This document shows, in pieces, positions 50,642-59,477 of a stretch of 64,000 nt of DNA (the stretch's first letter is position 1; each line of letters starts with the position of its first letter). The notes beneath the pieces are model-generated. The model did not search any database. It saw only the letters and a program-made list of their open reading frames with translations, and was not told the origin of the DNA. Source of the stretch: Olsenella sp. An270. GTDB taxonomy: Bacteria; Actinomycetota; Coriobacteriia; Coriobacteriales; Atopobiaceae. The stretch covers positions 310,001-374,000 of the forward strand of contig NZ_NFJF01000002.1 of the NCBI RefSeq assembly GCF_002159735.1. Reading direction: 5' to 3'. The position numbers and the translations under genes are program-made.

Positions 50642-50821
50642 ATGGCAGTACCCAAGCAAAAGAAGGGCCGCGGCGCCACCCACTCCCGTCGTTCGGCCAA
50701 CAGCAAGCTCGCTGCTCCGGCGCGCTCCGTGTGCCCGCAGTGCGGCGCTCCCAAGCTCCCGCACCACGTGTGCCCCAACTGCGGTCACTACAAGGACCGC
50801 GAGGTCATCGTCACCGAGTAG
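50642..50821 (+). CDS. rpmF: 50S ribosomal protein L32
   Basis: A 59-residue L32, starting MAVPKQKKGRGATHSRRSANSKL and carrying the zinc-binding pairs CPQCG and CPNCGHYK (C+ form, like L28 at 43382). Length is typical of L32. It has its own promoter and a terminator directly after it. Its place after yceD is conserved in most bacteria. plsX follows only after the 31-bp repeat array. Confidence 0.97.
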   Translation: MAVPKQKKGRGATHSRRSANSKLAAPARSVCPQCGAPKLPHHVCPNCGHYKDREVIVTE

Positions 50822-50844
50822 CATCGCTCACAGACGACTCCGCA

Positions 50845-50874
50845 GGGGTCGGGCCTTCGGGTCCGGCCCCTTTT
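50845..50874 (+). terminator. Rho-independent terminator after rpmF
   Basis: Stem GGGGTCGGGCC with GGTCCGGCCCC-type partner (50845-50870), loop TTC, followed by TTTT. The sequence after it (TTTTGCGTG) is the same as after the cspA terminator. Confidence 0.87.
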
Positions 50875-50888
50875 GCGTGCGGCGGCGT

Positions 50889-51267
50889 CCTTGTCGCCCG
50901 GCGTTCCGGGAATCGCCGCCCTTGTCCGGTTGGGCTCTAGAAAATGCCGCCCTTGTCCGAGGTTCTTCTAGGAATGCGCGCCCTTGTCCGAACCCCTTCT
51001 AAAGATTGCCTCCCTTGTCCGGCAGCCTTCTAGGAATCGCCGCCCTTGTCCGAGCTAGCGCTGATTTGGCCGGACAAGGGCTTGCAATTCTAGACGTCGG
51101 GATGACAAAGGCGGCGATTTTCGGAAGGGGCACAGGCAAGGGCGGCAATTCTTAGACGCGGCCCGGACAATGACGGCGATTTTCGGAAGGGGCACAGGCA
51201 AGGGCAGCAATTCTTAGACGCGGCGCAGACAAGGGCCGTGATTCGTAGAACGGCGCGGGCGAGAAGG
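50889..51267. repeat. Bipolar array of 31-bp units (array B2), six forward and six reversed
   Basis: CCTTGTC begins at 50889, 50920, 50951, 50982, 51013 and 51044, exactly every 31 bp. After a 22-bp centre (51051-51072) the reversed core GACAAGG or a close variant begins at 51073, 51104, 51135, 51166, 51197 and 51228, again every 31 bp. A last diverged copy, GAGAAGG, is at 51261. Unit consensus: CCTTGTCCG, about 6 variable bases, TTCTAGRAAT, CGCCGC. The reversed half contains a near-identical 62-bp dimer (51111-51172 and 51173-51234). No gene is seen from 50822 to 51328. Confidence 0.93.
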
Positions 51268-51328
51268 ACGGGCGGCGTGCGTGACGTGGCATAATGGGAC
51301 GCGGACAAGAACGCGCGAAAGGGGAGAC

Positions 51329-52318
51329 ATGACCACCATCTGCGTAGACGTCATGGGCGCCGACAAGGAGCCCGAGGTCCTTCTCGAGGGCGTGGCCCAG
51401 GCGCTCGCCGACGACCCCGAGCTCGAGGTGCTCGTCGCCGGCGCCGCCGAGGTGGTCGAGCCCTTCGCGGCCGCCCACGAGCGCGCCCGCGCCCTCGTGA
51501 CGACCGAGGTCATCACGATGTCCGAGCACCCAGCGAGCGCCGTGCGCCAGAAGAAGGACGCGAGCATCGTGCGCGCCGCCGCCGCCGTGCGCGCGGGCGA
51601 GGCCGACGGGCTCTTCTCGGCCGGCTCCACCGGCGCCGTGCTCACCGCCGCGACCTTTGGCGTGGGCCGCATCAAGGGGGTCAAGCGCCCCGCGCTCTCG
51701 CTGCCGTTCCCGGGCGTCTCCGGCAAGCCCACGGTCTTTCTCGACATGGGCGCCAATGCCGACGTCAAGCCCGACGTGCTGGTGCAGTTCGCCCACATGG
51801 GGCGTGCCTACTCGCGCGCGGTCCTGGGCGTGGCCGAGCCGCGCGTGGGCCTGCTCTGCAACGGCTCCGAGGACACCAAGGGCTCGGAGATGGCGCTCGC
51901 CTACCACGCCGCGCTCGAGGCGGGGGACTGCGGATTCGCCGGCAACGCGGAGGGCACCGACCTGCTCGCCGGCACCTTCGACGTCATCGTGGCGGACGGC
52001 TTCACCGGAAACGTTGCCCTCAAGTCGATCGAGGGCACGGGCAAGTTCGTCATCAAGCGCCTCAAGGCCGCGATGGAGGCGTCGCTTTCCAACAAGATCG
52101 GCATGGCCCTTCTCGCCAAGTCGCTCAAGTCGCTGGCCGCCGAGATGTCCGGCGACGAGTACGGCGGCGCCATCCTGCTGGGCCTGCGCGCCCCGGTCGT
52201 GAAGGGGCACGGCGCCACGAGCGCCCAGGCCGTCCGCAAGGGCACGCTCGCCGCCGCGGCGGCCGTCCGGGCCGGGCTCTGCGAGAAGATCGCCGACGCC
52301 TGCGAGATCGCCGGCTAG
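51329..52318 (+). CDS. plsX: phosphate acyltransferase PlsX
   Basis: A 329-residue soluble enzyme that converts acyl-ACP to acyl phosphate, the first step of the PlsX/PlsY route to phosphatidic acid. Family marks are VDVMGADKEP at the start, SAGSTGAVLTAA, DMGANADVKP, LLCNGSEDTKGSE, and VADGFTGNVALKSIEG. ATG 51329 follows AAAGGGGAG. The frame is open 16 codons upstream without a ribosome-binding site. It precedes acpP, as in many Gram-positives. fakA upstream feeds the same pathway with exogenous fatty acids. Confidence 0.96.
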   Translation: MTTICVDVMGADKEPEVLLEGVAQALADDPELEVLVAGAAEVVEPFAAAHERARALVTTEVITMSEHPASAVRQKKDASIVRAAAAVRAGEADGLFSAGSTGAVLTAATFGVGRIKGVKRPALSLPFPGVSGKPTVFLDMGANADVKPDVLVQFAHMGRAYSRAVLGVAEPRVGLLCNGSEDTKGSEMALAYHAALEAGDCGFAGNAEGTDLLAGTFDVIVADGFTGNVALKSIEGTGKFVIKRLKAAMEASLSNKIGMALLAKSLKSLAAEMSGDEYGGAILLGLRAPVVKGHGATSAQAVRKGTLAAAAAVRAGLCEKIADACEIAG

Positions 52319-52384
52319 CGCGGGTGGGCGCCGGGCGCCGGACGGGGTAGAATCGTACGGTAGGCTTTATCCGGAGGAGGAACC

Positions 52385-52624
52385 ATGGACCGCGACGCAA
52401 TTCTCGCCAAGGTGATCGAGGTCGTCGACGACACGCTCTCGCTCGGCTCCGACGTCACGCTCGACGAGCAGACCAACCTGAAGGAACTCGGCGCCGACTC
52501 GTTCGACCTGCTCGAGCTCGTGACCGCCCTCGAGGACGAGTTCTCCATGACCTTCGACGACGACGCCGTGGGCACGATCGCCACCGTCGGCCAGGCCGTC
52601 GACGCCATCGCGGCCGCCCAGTAG
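52385..52624 (+). CDS. acpP: acyl carrier protein
   Basis: A 79-residue acidic four-helix protein. Ser39 in GADSFDLLELV is the phosphopantetheine attachment site; most ACPs read DSLD here, so the Phe is a small deviation. Helix II contains the usual acidic recognition face. It carries growing acyl chains in fatty-acid synthesis and supplies acyl-ACP to PlsX. CCGGAGGAGGAACC gives a strong ribosome-binding site, and TAGAAT at 52348-52353 could be a -10 box. rnc follows directly. Confidence 0.95.
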   Translation: MDRDAILAKVIEVVDDTLSLGSDVTLDEQTNLKELGADSFDLLELVTALEDEFSMTFDDDAVGTIATVGQAVDAIAAAQ

Positions 52625-52639
52625 GTGGGGGACCGATCG

Positions 52640-53368
52640 TTGAAGATGCACCAGCGGGTGGCCGAGGCCGAGCGGGTCTGCGGCCACCACTTTGAGAACC
52701 AGGACCTGATCGTCTCGGCCCTCACGCACCCCTCGGCCGCCGAGGGGCGGCCCGTGTCGGCCTCCTACGAGCGCCTCGAGTTCCTGGGCGACTCCATCCT
52801 CGGCGCCATCGTGGCGACCGACCTCTTCGAGCGCTTCCCCGACATGGACGAGGGCGCGCTCACACAGGCCAAGATCAGCCTCGTCTCGGGCAAGATGCTC
52901 TCGAGCGTCGCCGCGCGCCTGGGCCTCGCGCCCCTCATCGTGATGGGCGAGTCCGAGCGCGGAACGGGGGAGCGCGGCATGCACTCCGCGCTCGAGAACG
53001 TCTACGAGGCGCTCGTGGGCGCCCTCTACCTGGACGCCGGCTACACGACGACGCACGAGTTCGTGCTCGCTACGCTCGGCCCGGAGGTCTCCCCGGCGCT
53101 CGCCGAGAAGCCCATCAGCCCCAAGTCGCGCCTGCAGGAGGTCACCCAGCGCGAGCTGCACTGCGGCCCGGAGTATAGGCTCGTCTCGGAGGAGGGGCCC
53201 GCGCACGACCCCACGTTCACGTCGGTCGTGCTCGTCGAGGGCCGGCGGATCGGCCGCGGCTCGGGGCCCTCGAAGAAGTCTTCTGAGAGCGCCGCCGCCG
53301 TCGACGCGCTCGTCCGCCTCGGCTACGCCGACGAGGGCGACTTCGACGGCGCCGGGACCACCAACTAG
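52640..53368 (+). CDS. rnc: ribonuclease III
   Basis: A 242-residue RNase III: catalytic domain (about 1-145) with the signature ERLEFLGDSILG and the downstream ENVYEALVGALYLD acidic site, then a double-stranded-RNA-binding domain (about 160-235: SPKSRLQEVTQ, GSGPSKKSSESAAAVDAL). It processes rRNA precursors and structured mRNAs. I place the start at TTG 52640 because GGGGGA lies 7-8 nt upstream. GTG 52625, right after the acpP stop, has no site, and ATG 52646 is possible. The long inverted arrays nearby could be natural substrates if transcribed. Confidence 0.94.
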   Translation: MKMHQRVAEAERVCGHHFENQDLIVSALTHPSAAEGRPVSASYERLEFLGDSILGAIVATDLFERFPDMDEGALTQAKISLVSGKMLSSVAARLGLAPLIVMGESERGTGERGMHSALENVYEALVGALYLDAGYTTTHEFVLATLGPEVSPALAEKPISPKSRLQEVTQRELHCGPEYRLVSEEGPAHDPTFTSVVLVEGRRIGRGSGPSKKSSESAAAVDALVRLGYADEGDFDGAGTTN

Positions 53369-53387
53369 CGTGCGGAGGACGTGCAAG

Positions 53388-56300
53388 TTGTACCTGAAGT
53401 CGCTGACACTCAAGGGGTTCAAGTCCTTCGCGGACCGCACCCACATGGTCTTCGACCCCGGTCTCACCGTGGTCGTGGGGCCCAACGGCTCCGGCAAGTC
53501 CAACGTCTCCGACGCGATCCTGTGGGTCCTCGGCGAGCAGAGCGCCAAGCAGCTGCGCGGCCAGGCCATGGAGGACGTGATCTTCTCGGGCTCGTCGGCG
53601 CGCTCCGCGGTGGGCGTGGCCGAGGTCACGCTCGTGCTGGACAACTCCGACCACACGCTGCCCATCGACTTCGCCGAGGTGGGCATCACGCGTCGCATGT
53701 ACCGCTCGGGCGAGTCCGAGTACCTGATCAACGGCTCGCCGAGCCGCCTCATGGATGTCCAGGACATCCTGCACGACTCGGGCCTGGGCAAGGACACCCA
53801 CTCGATCATCTCCCAGGGCAAGCTCGACTCGATCCTCTCGAGCCGCCCGGAGGAGCGTCGTGCCCTCATCGAGGAGGCGGCCGACATCTCCAAGCACCGC
53901 CGCCGCAAGGAGCGGAGCCAGCGCAAGCTCGCGTCGATGGACGAGAACCTCGCCCGCGCCAAGATGCTCTCGCGCGAGATCGCGCGCCAGCTGCGCCCGC
54001 TCGAGCGCCAGGTCGACAAGGCCCAGCGAGCCCGCCAGCTCGAGGACGAGCTCAAGGGGCTCGAGGTCCAGCTCGCCGTCGACGACCTGCGGCGCCTGCA
54101 GGAGGGCTACGCCCGGCTCGAGGCGCGCGGCAAGGAGGCCGACGCCGCCTGCGAGCTCGCCCAGTACCGTCTGGACGAGAAGAGCGCCGAGCTCGAGAAG
54201 CTCCAGTCGCTGCTCGAGCAGAAGGGCCTCTTTGTGGGTGACCTCGGCGAGCAGCGCCGCCGCATGCAGGACCTTCTCGGCAGGATGGACGCGGACATGC
54301 GCCTTCTGGAGGAGAAGGGCAAGAACATGGTCTCGCGCCTCTCCGACATGCGCATGCAGCTCTCCACGATGGAGAAGCAGCGCGCCGACGCCGCCTCGGA
54401 GCACGAGGGCGTGGCCGGCGAGCTCTCCGACGCGCGCGTGCGCGAGGCGAGCCTGCGCGAGTCGGTCGAGGGGCTCTCCCGCGCCGCCCGCGAGGCGAGC
54501 GAGCGCCGCCGCTCCATAGACGACGAGCTCTCCGGCATCACGGCAGACGAGCGCTCCGCGCGCGGCGAGGCCGACCGCGAGACGCTCGCCTATGCCAAGC
54601 TCGAGGACCAGATCTCCAACGCCGAGGTCGAGGACCAGATGTTCGCCTCGCGCCTCGAGCAGCTGGAGGAGTCGCTGCGCACGACCGGTGAGGCCGTCAC
54701 CGAGAGGGCCGACCGGATCGAGGCCCTCGAGGGGTCGCTCCTCGAGGCGCGCCGGCGCGAGTCCTCCCTCACCGCCTCCATCACGGGCCTCTCGGGCGCG
54801 CTCGACGCGGCGCGCTCCGAGCACGCCGAGGCGCAGCGGGCCCTCTCCGCAGCGACCGCCACGCTCGAGGCGCTGCGCTCCGTCGACTCCGACGTCGAGC
54901 TCGCGAGCCCGCTCGTCGCGGCGCTCGCCGCCGACGAGGACCGCGTCCGCTGCCGCCTCGCCGACCTCGTCGACGCCGACCCCGAGGTCGAGTCGCTCGT
55001 CGAGCGGCTCCTCGGCGACGACCTCGCCGCGCTCGTCGTGGACGGTGCGGACGACGCGGTCGCCCTCGCGGAGCGCGCCCTCGGCCTCGCCGACCGGGAC
55101 GGTCGCGCCGCGATCGTCGCCTCCGCGGCCCCCGGGCATGCGGATGTCCCCTCGGACGCTCCCGGCACCCCGCTCGTCTCCCGCCTGCGCGTCTCCGACG
55201 AGGCGCGGTCGCTGCTCGAGGCGCTTCTCGGCGGCGTGCGCATCGTGGGCGACGCCAAGGAGGCGGTCCGCGCGCACTCTGCCGTTCCCGACGCGACGTA
55301 CGTGACCCTGGACGGCGTCGTCGTCCTGCCCGACGGGCGCGTCCACGTGGGCACCGCCCCCTCGAGCGAGGCCGGCGCACTGGAGCGCAAGCGCCGCATC
55401 CGCGAGCTCGAGGGTGGCATGGCGGCCCTCGAGTCGCGCCTGTCCGCCGCGGCGGAGGCGGTGGCCGAGGCCGAGTCCTCCCTCGCCGACGCCCGCGAGC
55501 AGGCTGCCGCCGCAAAGGGCGAGCTCGCGCGCCTCACCGCCGAGGTCTCCTCGACGACCGCGGAGCGCGGTCGCCTGGAGGCGCAGCTCGCCGCCGCCAC
55601 CTCGGAGCGCGCGCAGGTGACCAAGCGGCGCGAGGCGTCGCTCCAGCGTGCTGCCGAGGCGCGCGCCCAGATCGAGGAGCACCGCGCCGCCGCCCGAGCC
55701 GCCCGTGAGCGCGCCGACGAGCTCGCCGGCCGCCTCGCCGAGCGCACGGCCGAGCACGAGGAGGCCGTCCGAGCCCAGGGCAAGGCGTCGAGGGAGCTCT
55801 CCGACGGCCGCCTGGAGCTCGCCATGACGAGCGAGCGCCGCGCGGGGCTCGAGCGCAGGGAGCGCGAGCTCTCCGCCCGCGTCTCGGAGCTCGACGGTCG
55901 CATCGACGCCACCCGTCGCTCGTCGCGCTCCCTGGAGGTCGTCCGCCTTCGTGTCGACCCGCTGCACGACCGCTACGACGCCATCCGCGAGCGCGCCCTC
56001 GAGTGGGCGGGTCGCCTGAAGGACCGCGCCTCGCTCGCCGAGGCGGACTCCGACTCGCTCAAGAAGACGATCGGCGACGCCCGCGAGGCCGTGAACAAGG
56101 CCTCCGCCGAGCTCGAGGAGGCCCGCACGGCGTCCACCGCCGTCAAGGTCGACCTCGGCAAGCTCGAGGTGCAGGTGCAGACCGCGGTCAACGCCATCGT
56201 GGCGACGGGCGCCGTGCTCGACGAGGCCCTCGAGTGCCCGCCGCCCGAGGACCGCGACGAGGCCGAGCGCCGCGCCGACTCCCTCCGCTCCCAGATCGAG

Positions 56301-56924
56301 TCCATCGGACCGGTGAACGCCGTGGCCATGGACGAGTACCTGAGGCTCAAGGAGCGCTACGACTACATCGACGAGCAGGTCCGCGACCTCGAGGACGCCC
56401 GCGTGTCCCTGCGCAAGATCACGGCCGCCATCGACCGCAAGATGCGCAACCGCTTCCTCACGGTGTTCGAGCGCGTGAACGCGAACTTCTCGGAGATATT
56501 CGCCCTGCTGTTCCCCGGCGGCCAGGCGCACATCGAGATGACCGACCCCGACAACCCCTCGGAGACCGGCATCGAGATCGTGGCCCAGCCGCGCGGCAAG
56601 CGGCTCTCCAAGATGATGCTCATGAGCGGCGGCGAGAAGTCCCTCACGGCGCTCGCCCTGCTCTTCGCCGTCTACAAGGTGCGCACGGTGCCGTTCTACG
56701 TCTTCGACGAGGTCGAGGCAGCGCTCGACGACTCGAACCTCTCCAAGCTGCTCGACGCCATCGAGCAGCTCAAGTCCTCCACGCAGCTCATCGTCATCTC
56801 TCACCAGCGCCGCACGATGGAGCAGGCCGACGTCCTCTACGGCGTCTCCATGCAGGCGGACGGCGTGAGCCGCGTGGTGTCCCAGCGTCTCGACCGCGAG
56901 ACCGGAAAGGTGGTTGATGCATAG
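53388..56924 (+). CDS. smc: chromosome segregation protein SMC
   Basis: A 1178-residue condensin ATPase. Head motifs: Walker A GPNGSGKSN near 31, signature LMSGGEKSLTALAL near 1078 and Walker B VFDEVEAALDD near 1105. Two long coiled coils flank a hinge at about 500-640. Family members start MYLKSLTLKGFKSFA, which here begins at TTG 53388 with GGAGGA 8 nt upstream, so I prefer it to GTG 53370. SMC extrudes DNA loops and helps separate origins, with ScpA and ScpB (not in this window). The stop overlaps the ftsY GTG by one base. Confidence 0.96.
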   Translation: MYLKSLTLKGFKSFADRTHMVFDPGLTVVVGPNGSGKSNVSDAILWVLGEQSAKQLRGQAMEDVIFSGSSARSAVGVAEVTLVLDNSDHTLPIDFAEVGITRRMYRSGESEYLINGSPSRLMDVQDILHDSGLGKDTHSIISQGKLDSILSSRPEERRALIEEAADISKHRRRKERSQRKLASMDENLARAKMLSREIARQLRPLERQVDKAQRARQLEDELKGLEVQLAVDDLRRLQEGYARLEARGKEADAACELAQYRLDEKSAELEKLQSLLEQKGLFVGDLGEQRRRMQDLLGRMDADMRLLEEKGKNMVSRLSDMRMQLSTMEKQRADAASEHEGVAGELSDARVREASLRESVEGLSRAAREASERRRSIDDELSGITADERSARGEADRETLAYAKLEDQISNAEVEDQMFASRLEQLEESLRTTGEAVTERADRIEALEGSLLEARRRESSLTASITGLSGALDAARSEHAEAQRALSAATATLEALRSVDSDVELASPLVAALAADEDRVRCRLADLVDADPEVESLVERLLGDDLAALVVDGADDAVALAERALGLADRDGRAAIVASAAPGHADVPSDAPGTPLVSRLRVSDEARSLLEALLGGVRIVGDAKEAVRAHSAVPDATYVTLDGVVVLPDGRVHVGTAPSSEAGALERKRRIRELEGGMAALESRLSAAAEAVAEAESSLADAREQAAAAKGELARLTAEVSSTTAERGRLEAQLAAATSERAQVTKRREASLQRAAEARAQIEEHRAAARAARERADELAGRLAERTAEHEEAVRAQGKASRELSDGRLELAMTSERRAGLERRERELSARVSELDGRIDATRRSSRSLEVVRLRVDPLHDRYDAIRERALEWAGRLKDRASLAEADSDSLKKTIGDAREAVNKASAELEEARTASTAVKVDLGKLEVQVQTAVNAIVATGAVLDEALECPPPEDRDEAERRADSLRSQIESIGPVNAVAMDEYLRLKERYDYIDEQVRDLEDARVSLRKITAAIDRKMRNRFLTVFERVNANFSEIFALLFPGGQAHIEMTDPDNPSETGIEIVAQPRGKRLSKMMLMSGGEKSLTALALLFAVYKVRTVPFYVFDEVEAALDDSNLSKLLDAIEQLKSSTQLIVISHQRRTMEQADVLYGVSMQADGVSRVVSQRLDRETGKVVDA

Positions 56925-57823
56925 TGGGCCTTCTCGACAGCCTGAGGTCCGGCCTCCAGCGCTCGCGCGAGGCGATCAACGAGATCTTCTACATGGGCGG
57001 CGAGGTCGACGAGGACTTCTGGGAGGACCTCGAGGACACGCTCGTCATGGGTGACATGGGCGCCGAGGTCGCCATGCGCGTGACCGACGACCTGCGCGAG
57101 CAGGCGGCGCGCGAGAACCTCACCCGTGCCGACCAGCTTCGCGACGCGCTGGCCCGCCGTCTCGCCGCGGAGTTCCCCTCCGCCAAGCGCGACCCCTTCA
57201 CCGACCTTCCGAGCTGCGTCCTGTTCGTCGGCATCAACGGGGCCGGCAAGACGACCACGGTGGGCAAGCTCGCCGGGCGCGCCCGTGAGGCCGGCGCGAG
57301 CTGCCTCATCGGCGGCGCCGACACCTTCCGCGCGGCCGCCATCGAGCAGCTCGAGGTCTGGGGCCAGCGCGCGGGCGTCGACGTGGTGACGCGCGAGCGC
57401 GGCGCCGACCCCGCGAGCGTGTGCTACGAGGTGGTCGAGGAGGCCGAGAGGCGCGGCGCCGAGCTCGTGCTCATCGACACCGCCGGGCGCCTCCACACCT
57501 CTGCCGACCTCATGCGCGAGCTCGCGAAGGTCGTGAACGTCACCCGCAAGCGCTGCCAGCTGCCGGTCGCGGTCGTGCTCGTCATCGACGCGACCACCGG
57601 CCAGAACGGCCTCAACCAGGCGCGTGAGTTCAACGATGCCCTCGAGCTCGACGGCCTCATCGTCACCAAGCTCGACGGCACCGCCAAGGGCGGCATCGCG
57701 CTCGCCATCTCCAGCCAGCTCGGCCTGCCCATCTACCGCATCGGCGTGGGCGAGGCCATCGACGACCTCCAGACCTTCGACGCGCTCGACTTCTGCCGCG
57801 CGCTCGTGGGTGAAGGGATGTAG
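56924..57823 (+). CDS. ftsY: signal recognition particle receptor FtsY
   Basis: A 299-residue NG-domain GTPase without the long acidic A domain of E. coli FtsY, as is usual in Gram-positives. N domain about 1-95, then G domain with GINGAGKTTTVGKLA near 103, DTFRAAAIEQL, DTAGRLHT and TKLDGTAKGG. It docks ribosome-nascent chain complexes bound to Ffh at the membrane. The GTG start shares its G with the smc stop. ffh follows after 2 bp, so receptor and particle protein are co-expressed. Confidence 0.97.
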   Translation: MGLLDSLRSGLQRSREAINEIFYMGGEVDEDFWEDLEDTLVMGDMGAEVAMRVTDDLREQAARENLTRADQLRDALARRLAAEFPSAKRDPFTDLPSCVLFVGINGAGKTTTVGKLAGRAREAGASCLIGGADTFRAAAIEQLEVWGQRAGVDVVTRERGADPASVCYEVVEEAERRGAELVLIDTAGRLHTSADLMRELAKVVNVTRKRCQLPVAVVLVIDATTGQNGLNQAREFNDALELDGLIVTKLDGTAKGGIALAISSQLGLPIYRIGVGEAIDDLQTFDALDFCRALVGEGM

Positions 57824-57825
57824 CC

Positions 57826-59205
57826 ATGTTCAACTCTCTCTCCGACCGCCTCCAGGACACCTTCGACCGCCTTCGCGGCAAGGGACGCCTCACCGAGGAC
57901 GACATCAACGTCGCGATGCGCGAGATCCGCATGGCGCTTCTCGAGGCCGACGTCAACTACCGCGTGGTCAAGGAGTTCGTCGCGCGCTGCAAGGAGAAGT
58001 GCCTCACCGCCGACGTCCTCTCGTCGCTCTCTCCGGCGCAGAACGTCGTCAAGGTCGTGCTCGACGAGCTCACGGTTCTTCTCGGCTCCACCGACTCGCG
58101 CCTGACGCTCGCGCAGAACCGCACGCCCAACGTGATCATGCTCGTCGGCCTGCAGGGCTCGGGCAAGACCACCGCCGCGGCCAAGCTCGCCTACCTCCTC
58201 AAGGGCCAGGGCCACAGCCCGCTCCTCGCCGCGTGCGACACGCACCGCCCCGCGGCTGCCGACCAGCTCGAGACGCTCGGCTCAGAGATCGGCGTGCCGG
58301 TCTTCCGCGGTGACGGGAAGGACGCCGTGGCCGTCGCGGAGGGCTCGATCAAGGAGGCGGTCGACCGCCTCTGCGACATCGTCATCGTGGACACCGCCGG
58401 ACGCCTGCAGATCGACGAGGAGATGATGCAGGAGGCCGTGGCGATCAAGGCCGCGGTGCGCCCCGACCAGATCCTCATGGTCGTCGACGCCATGACCGGC
58501 CAGGACATCGTGAACGTGGTCACGGAGTTTGCTAACCGCGTGGACTTTGACGGCGTGATCATGTCCAAGCTCGACGGCGACGCCCGCGGTGGCGGCGCGC
58601 TCTCCGTGCGCGAGGTCACCGGCAAGCCCATCAAGTTCGTCTCGATGGGGGAGAAGCCCGACTCGCTCGAGGTCTTCCACCCCGACCGCATGGCCAAGCG
58701 CATCCTCGGCATGGGCGACGTCGTGGGCATCATCGAGCAGGCGCAGAAGGTCGCCGACGAGCAGCAGGTCGCCGACGCGGAGCGCATGCTGCGCGAGGGC
58801 TTCACGATGGACGACCTCCTCTCGCAGATGCAGCAGATCCGCAAGATGGGCGGCCTCCAGAAGCTGATGGGCATGATTCCCGGCATGGAGCGCGCGATGG
58901 CGCAGGCGCCCCAGGCGGCGAGCGACGAGCAGCTGACCCGCATCGAGGCGATCATCCACTCGATGACCAAGGAGGAGCGCGCCCGCCCCAAGATCATCAA
59001 CGGGCAGCGCCGCCGCCGCATCGCGCTGGGCTCCGGCCGCAGCGTCCAGGAGGTCAACCAGCTCATCAAGCAGTGGGGCGAGATGAACAAGATGATGGGC
59101 CGGATGAAGGGCATGATGCAGCCGGGTGCGGGCGGCAAGAAGAACCGTCGCGCCATGCAGCAGATGATGCGCAACATGGGCGGCGGGCAGGGCCTCCCGT
59201 TCTAG
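57826..59205 (+). CDS. ffh: signal recognition particle protein Ffh
   Basis: A 459-residue SRP54 homologue: N domain (about 1-90), G domain with GLQGSGKTTAAAKLA near 108, DTHRPAAADQL, DTAGRLQIDEEMM and SKLDGDARGGGAL, and a Met-rich M domain (about 300-459) with RRIALGSGRSVQEVNQLIKQ for 4.5S RNA binding and a Gly/Met-rich tail. It binds signal sequences as they leave the ribosome. YlxM, which separates ftsY and ffh in Bacillus, is missing. No SRP RNA gene was found in the window. Confidence 0.97.
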   Translation: MFNSLSDRLQDTFDRLRGKGRLTEDDINVAMREIRMALLEADVNYRVVKEFVARCKEKCLTADVLSSLSPAQNVVKVVLDELTVLLGSTDSRLTLAQNRTPNVIMLVGLQGSGKTTAAAKLAYLLKGQGHSPLLAACDTHRPAAADQLETLGSEIGVPVFRGDGKDAVAVAEGSIKEAVDRLCDIVIVDTAGRLQIDEEMMQEAVAIKAAVRPDQILMVVDAMTGQDIVNVVTEFANRVDFDGVIMSKLDGDARGGGALSVREVTGKPIKFVSMGEKPDSLEVFHPDRMAKRILGMGDVVGIIEQAQKVADEQQVADAERMLREGFTMDDLLSQMQQIRKMGGLQKLMGMIPGMERAMAQAPQAASDEQLTRIEAIIHSMTKEERARPKIINGQRRRRIALGSGRSVQEVNQLIKQWGEMNKMMGRMKGMMQPGAGGKKNRRAMQQMMRNMGGGQGLPF

Positions 59206-59228
59206 ACGCCCGCTCCTCCGCCCCCTCT

Positions 59229-59463
59229 GTGCCGGTTTGGGTTCACGGTTTCGTGGCTTGCTCCGGCACCTTTTGCAGAACCGCAGGTAGTTGCATCATT
59301 CAATTTCATATGAGCGAACTGCGCGTGCAATGCGAACCCAAACCGTTTTCCGGTTTGGGTTCGTTCTTCCGTGCACGCTCGGTCCTTGCTGAGAGCTCTT
59401 GCTGCTAGTTGCTCTGCAGGGCTTCGAGATGCGTCGGCTCGCAGCAAGCTGCGAACCCAAACC
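59229..59463. repeat. Family C palindromic units (copy C2, double)
   Basis: GGTTTGGGTTC-type ends occur forward at 59234-59244, reversed at 59333-59345, forward at 59351-59363 and reversed at 59451-59463, giving two units of about 100 bp. Where the units meet, CGAACCCAAACCG-TTTTC-CGGTTTGGGTTCG forms a perfect 13-bp hairpin (59333-59363) followed by TTCTTCC, which may act as the ffh terminator. A smaller GTGCCGG/CCGGCAC stem (59229-59269) followed by CTTTT lies nearer the ffh stop. Confidence 0.8.
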
Positions 59464-59477
59464 TCTCTTGGAGGTGG

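Noticed and set aside
50889-51267. CRISPR array
   Set aside because: Period is about 31 bp in total with only about 6 variable bases, repeats are degenerate, orientation flips in the middle, and no cas genes are present.
53217-56804. Very long open frame opposite smc (also opposite recG, DUF4012, the glucosaminidase-C39 gene and the tandem GT2 genes)
   Set aside because: High GC and codon bias keep the opposite strand free of stops. The products are low-complexity Arg/Val/Gly/Leu-rich and match no family.
59206-59477. 4.5S (SRP) RNA gene next to ffh
   Set aside because: The hairpins here are family C repeats; the conserved GGAA-tetraloop helix of SRP RNA is not seen.
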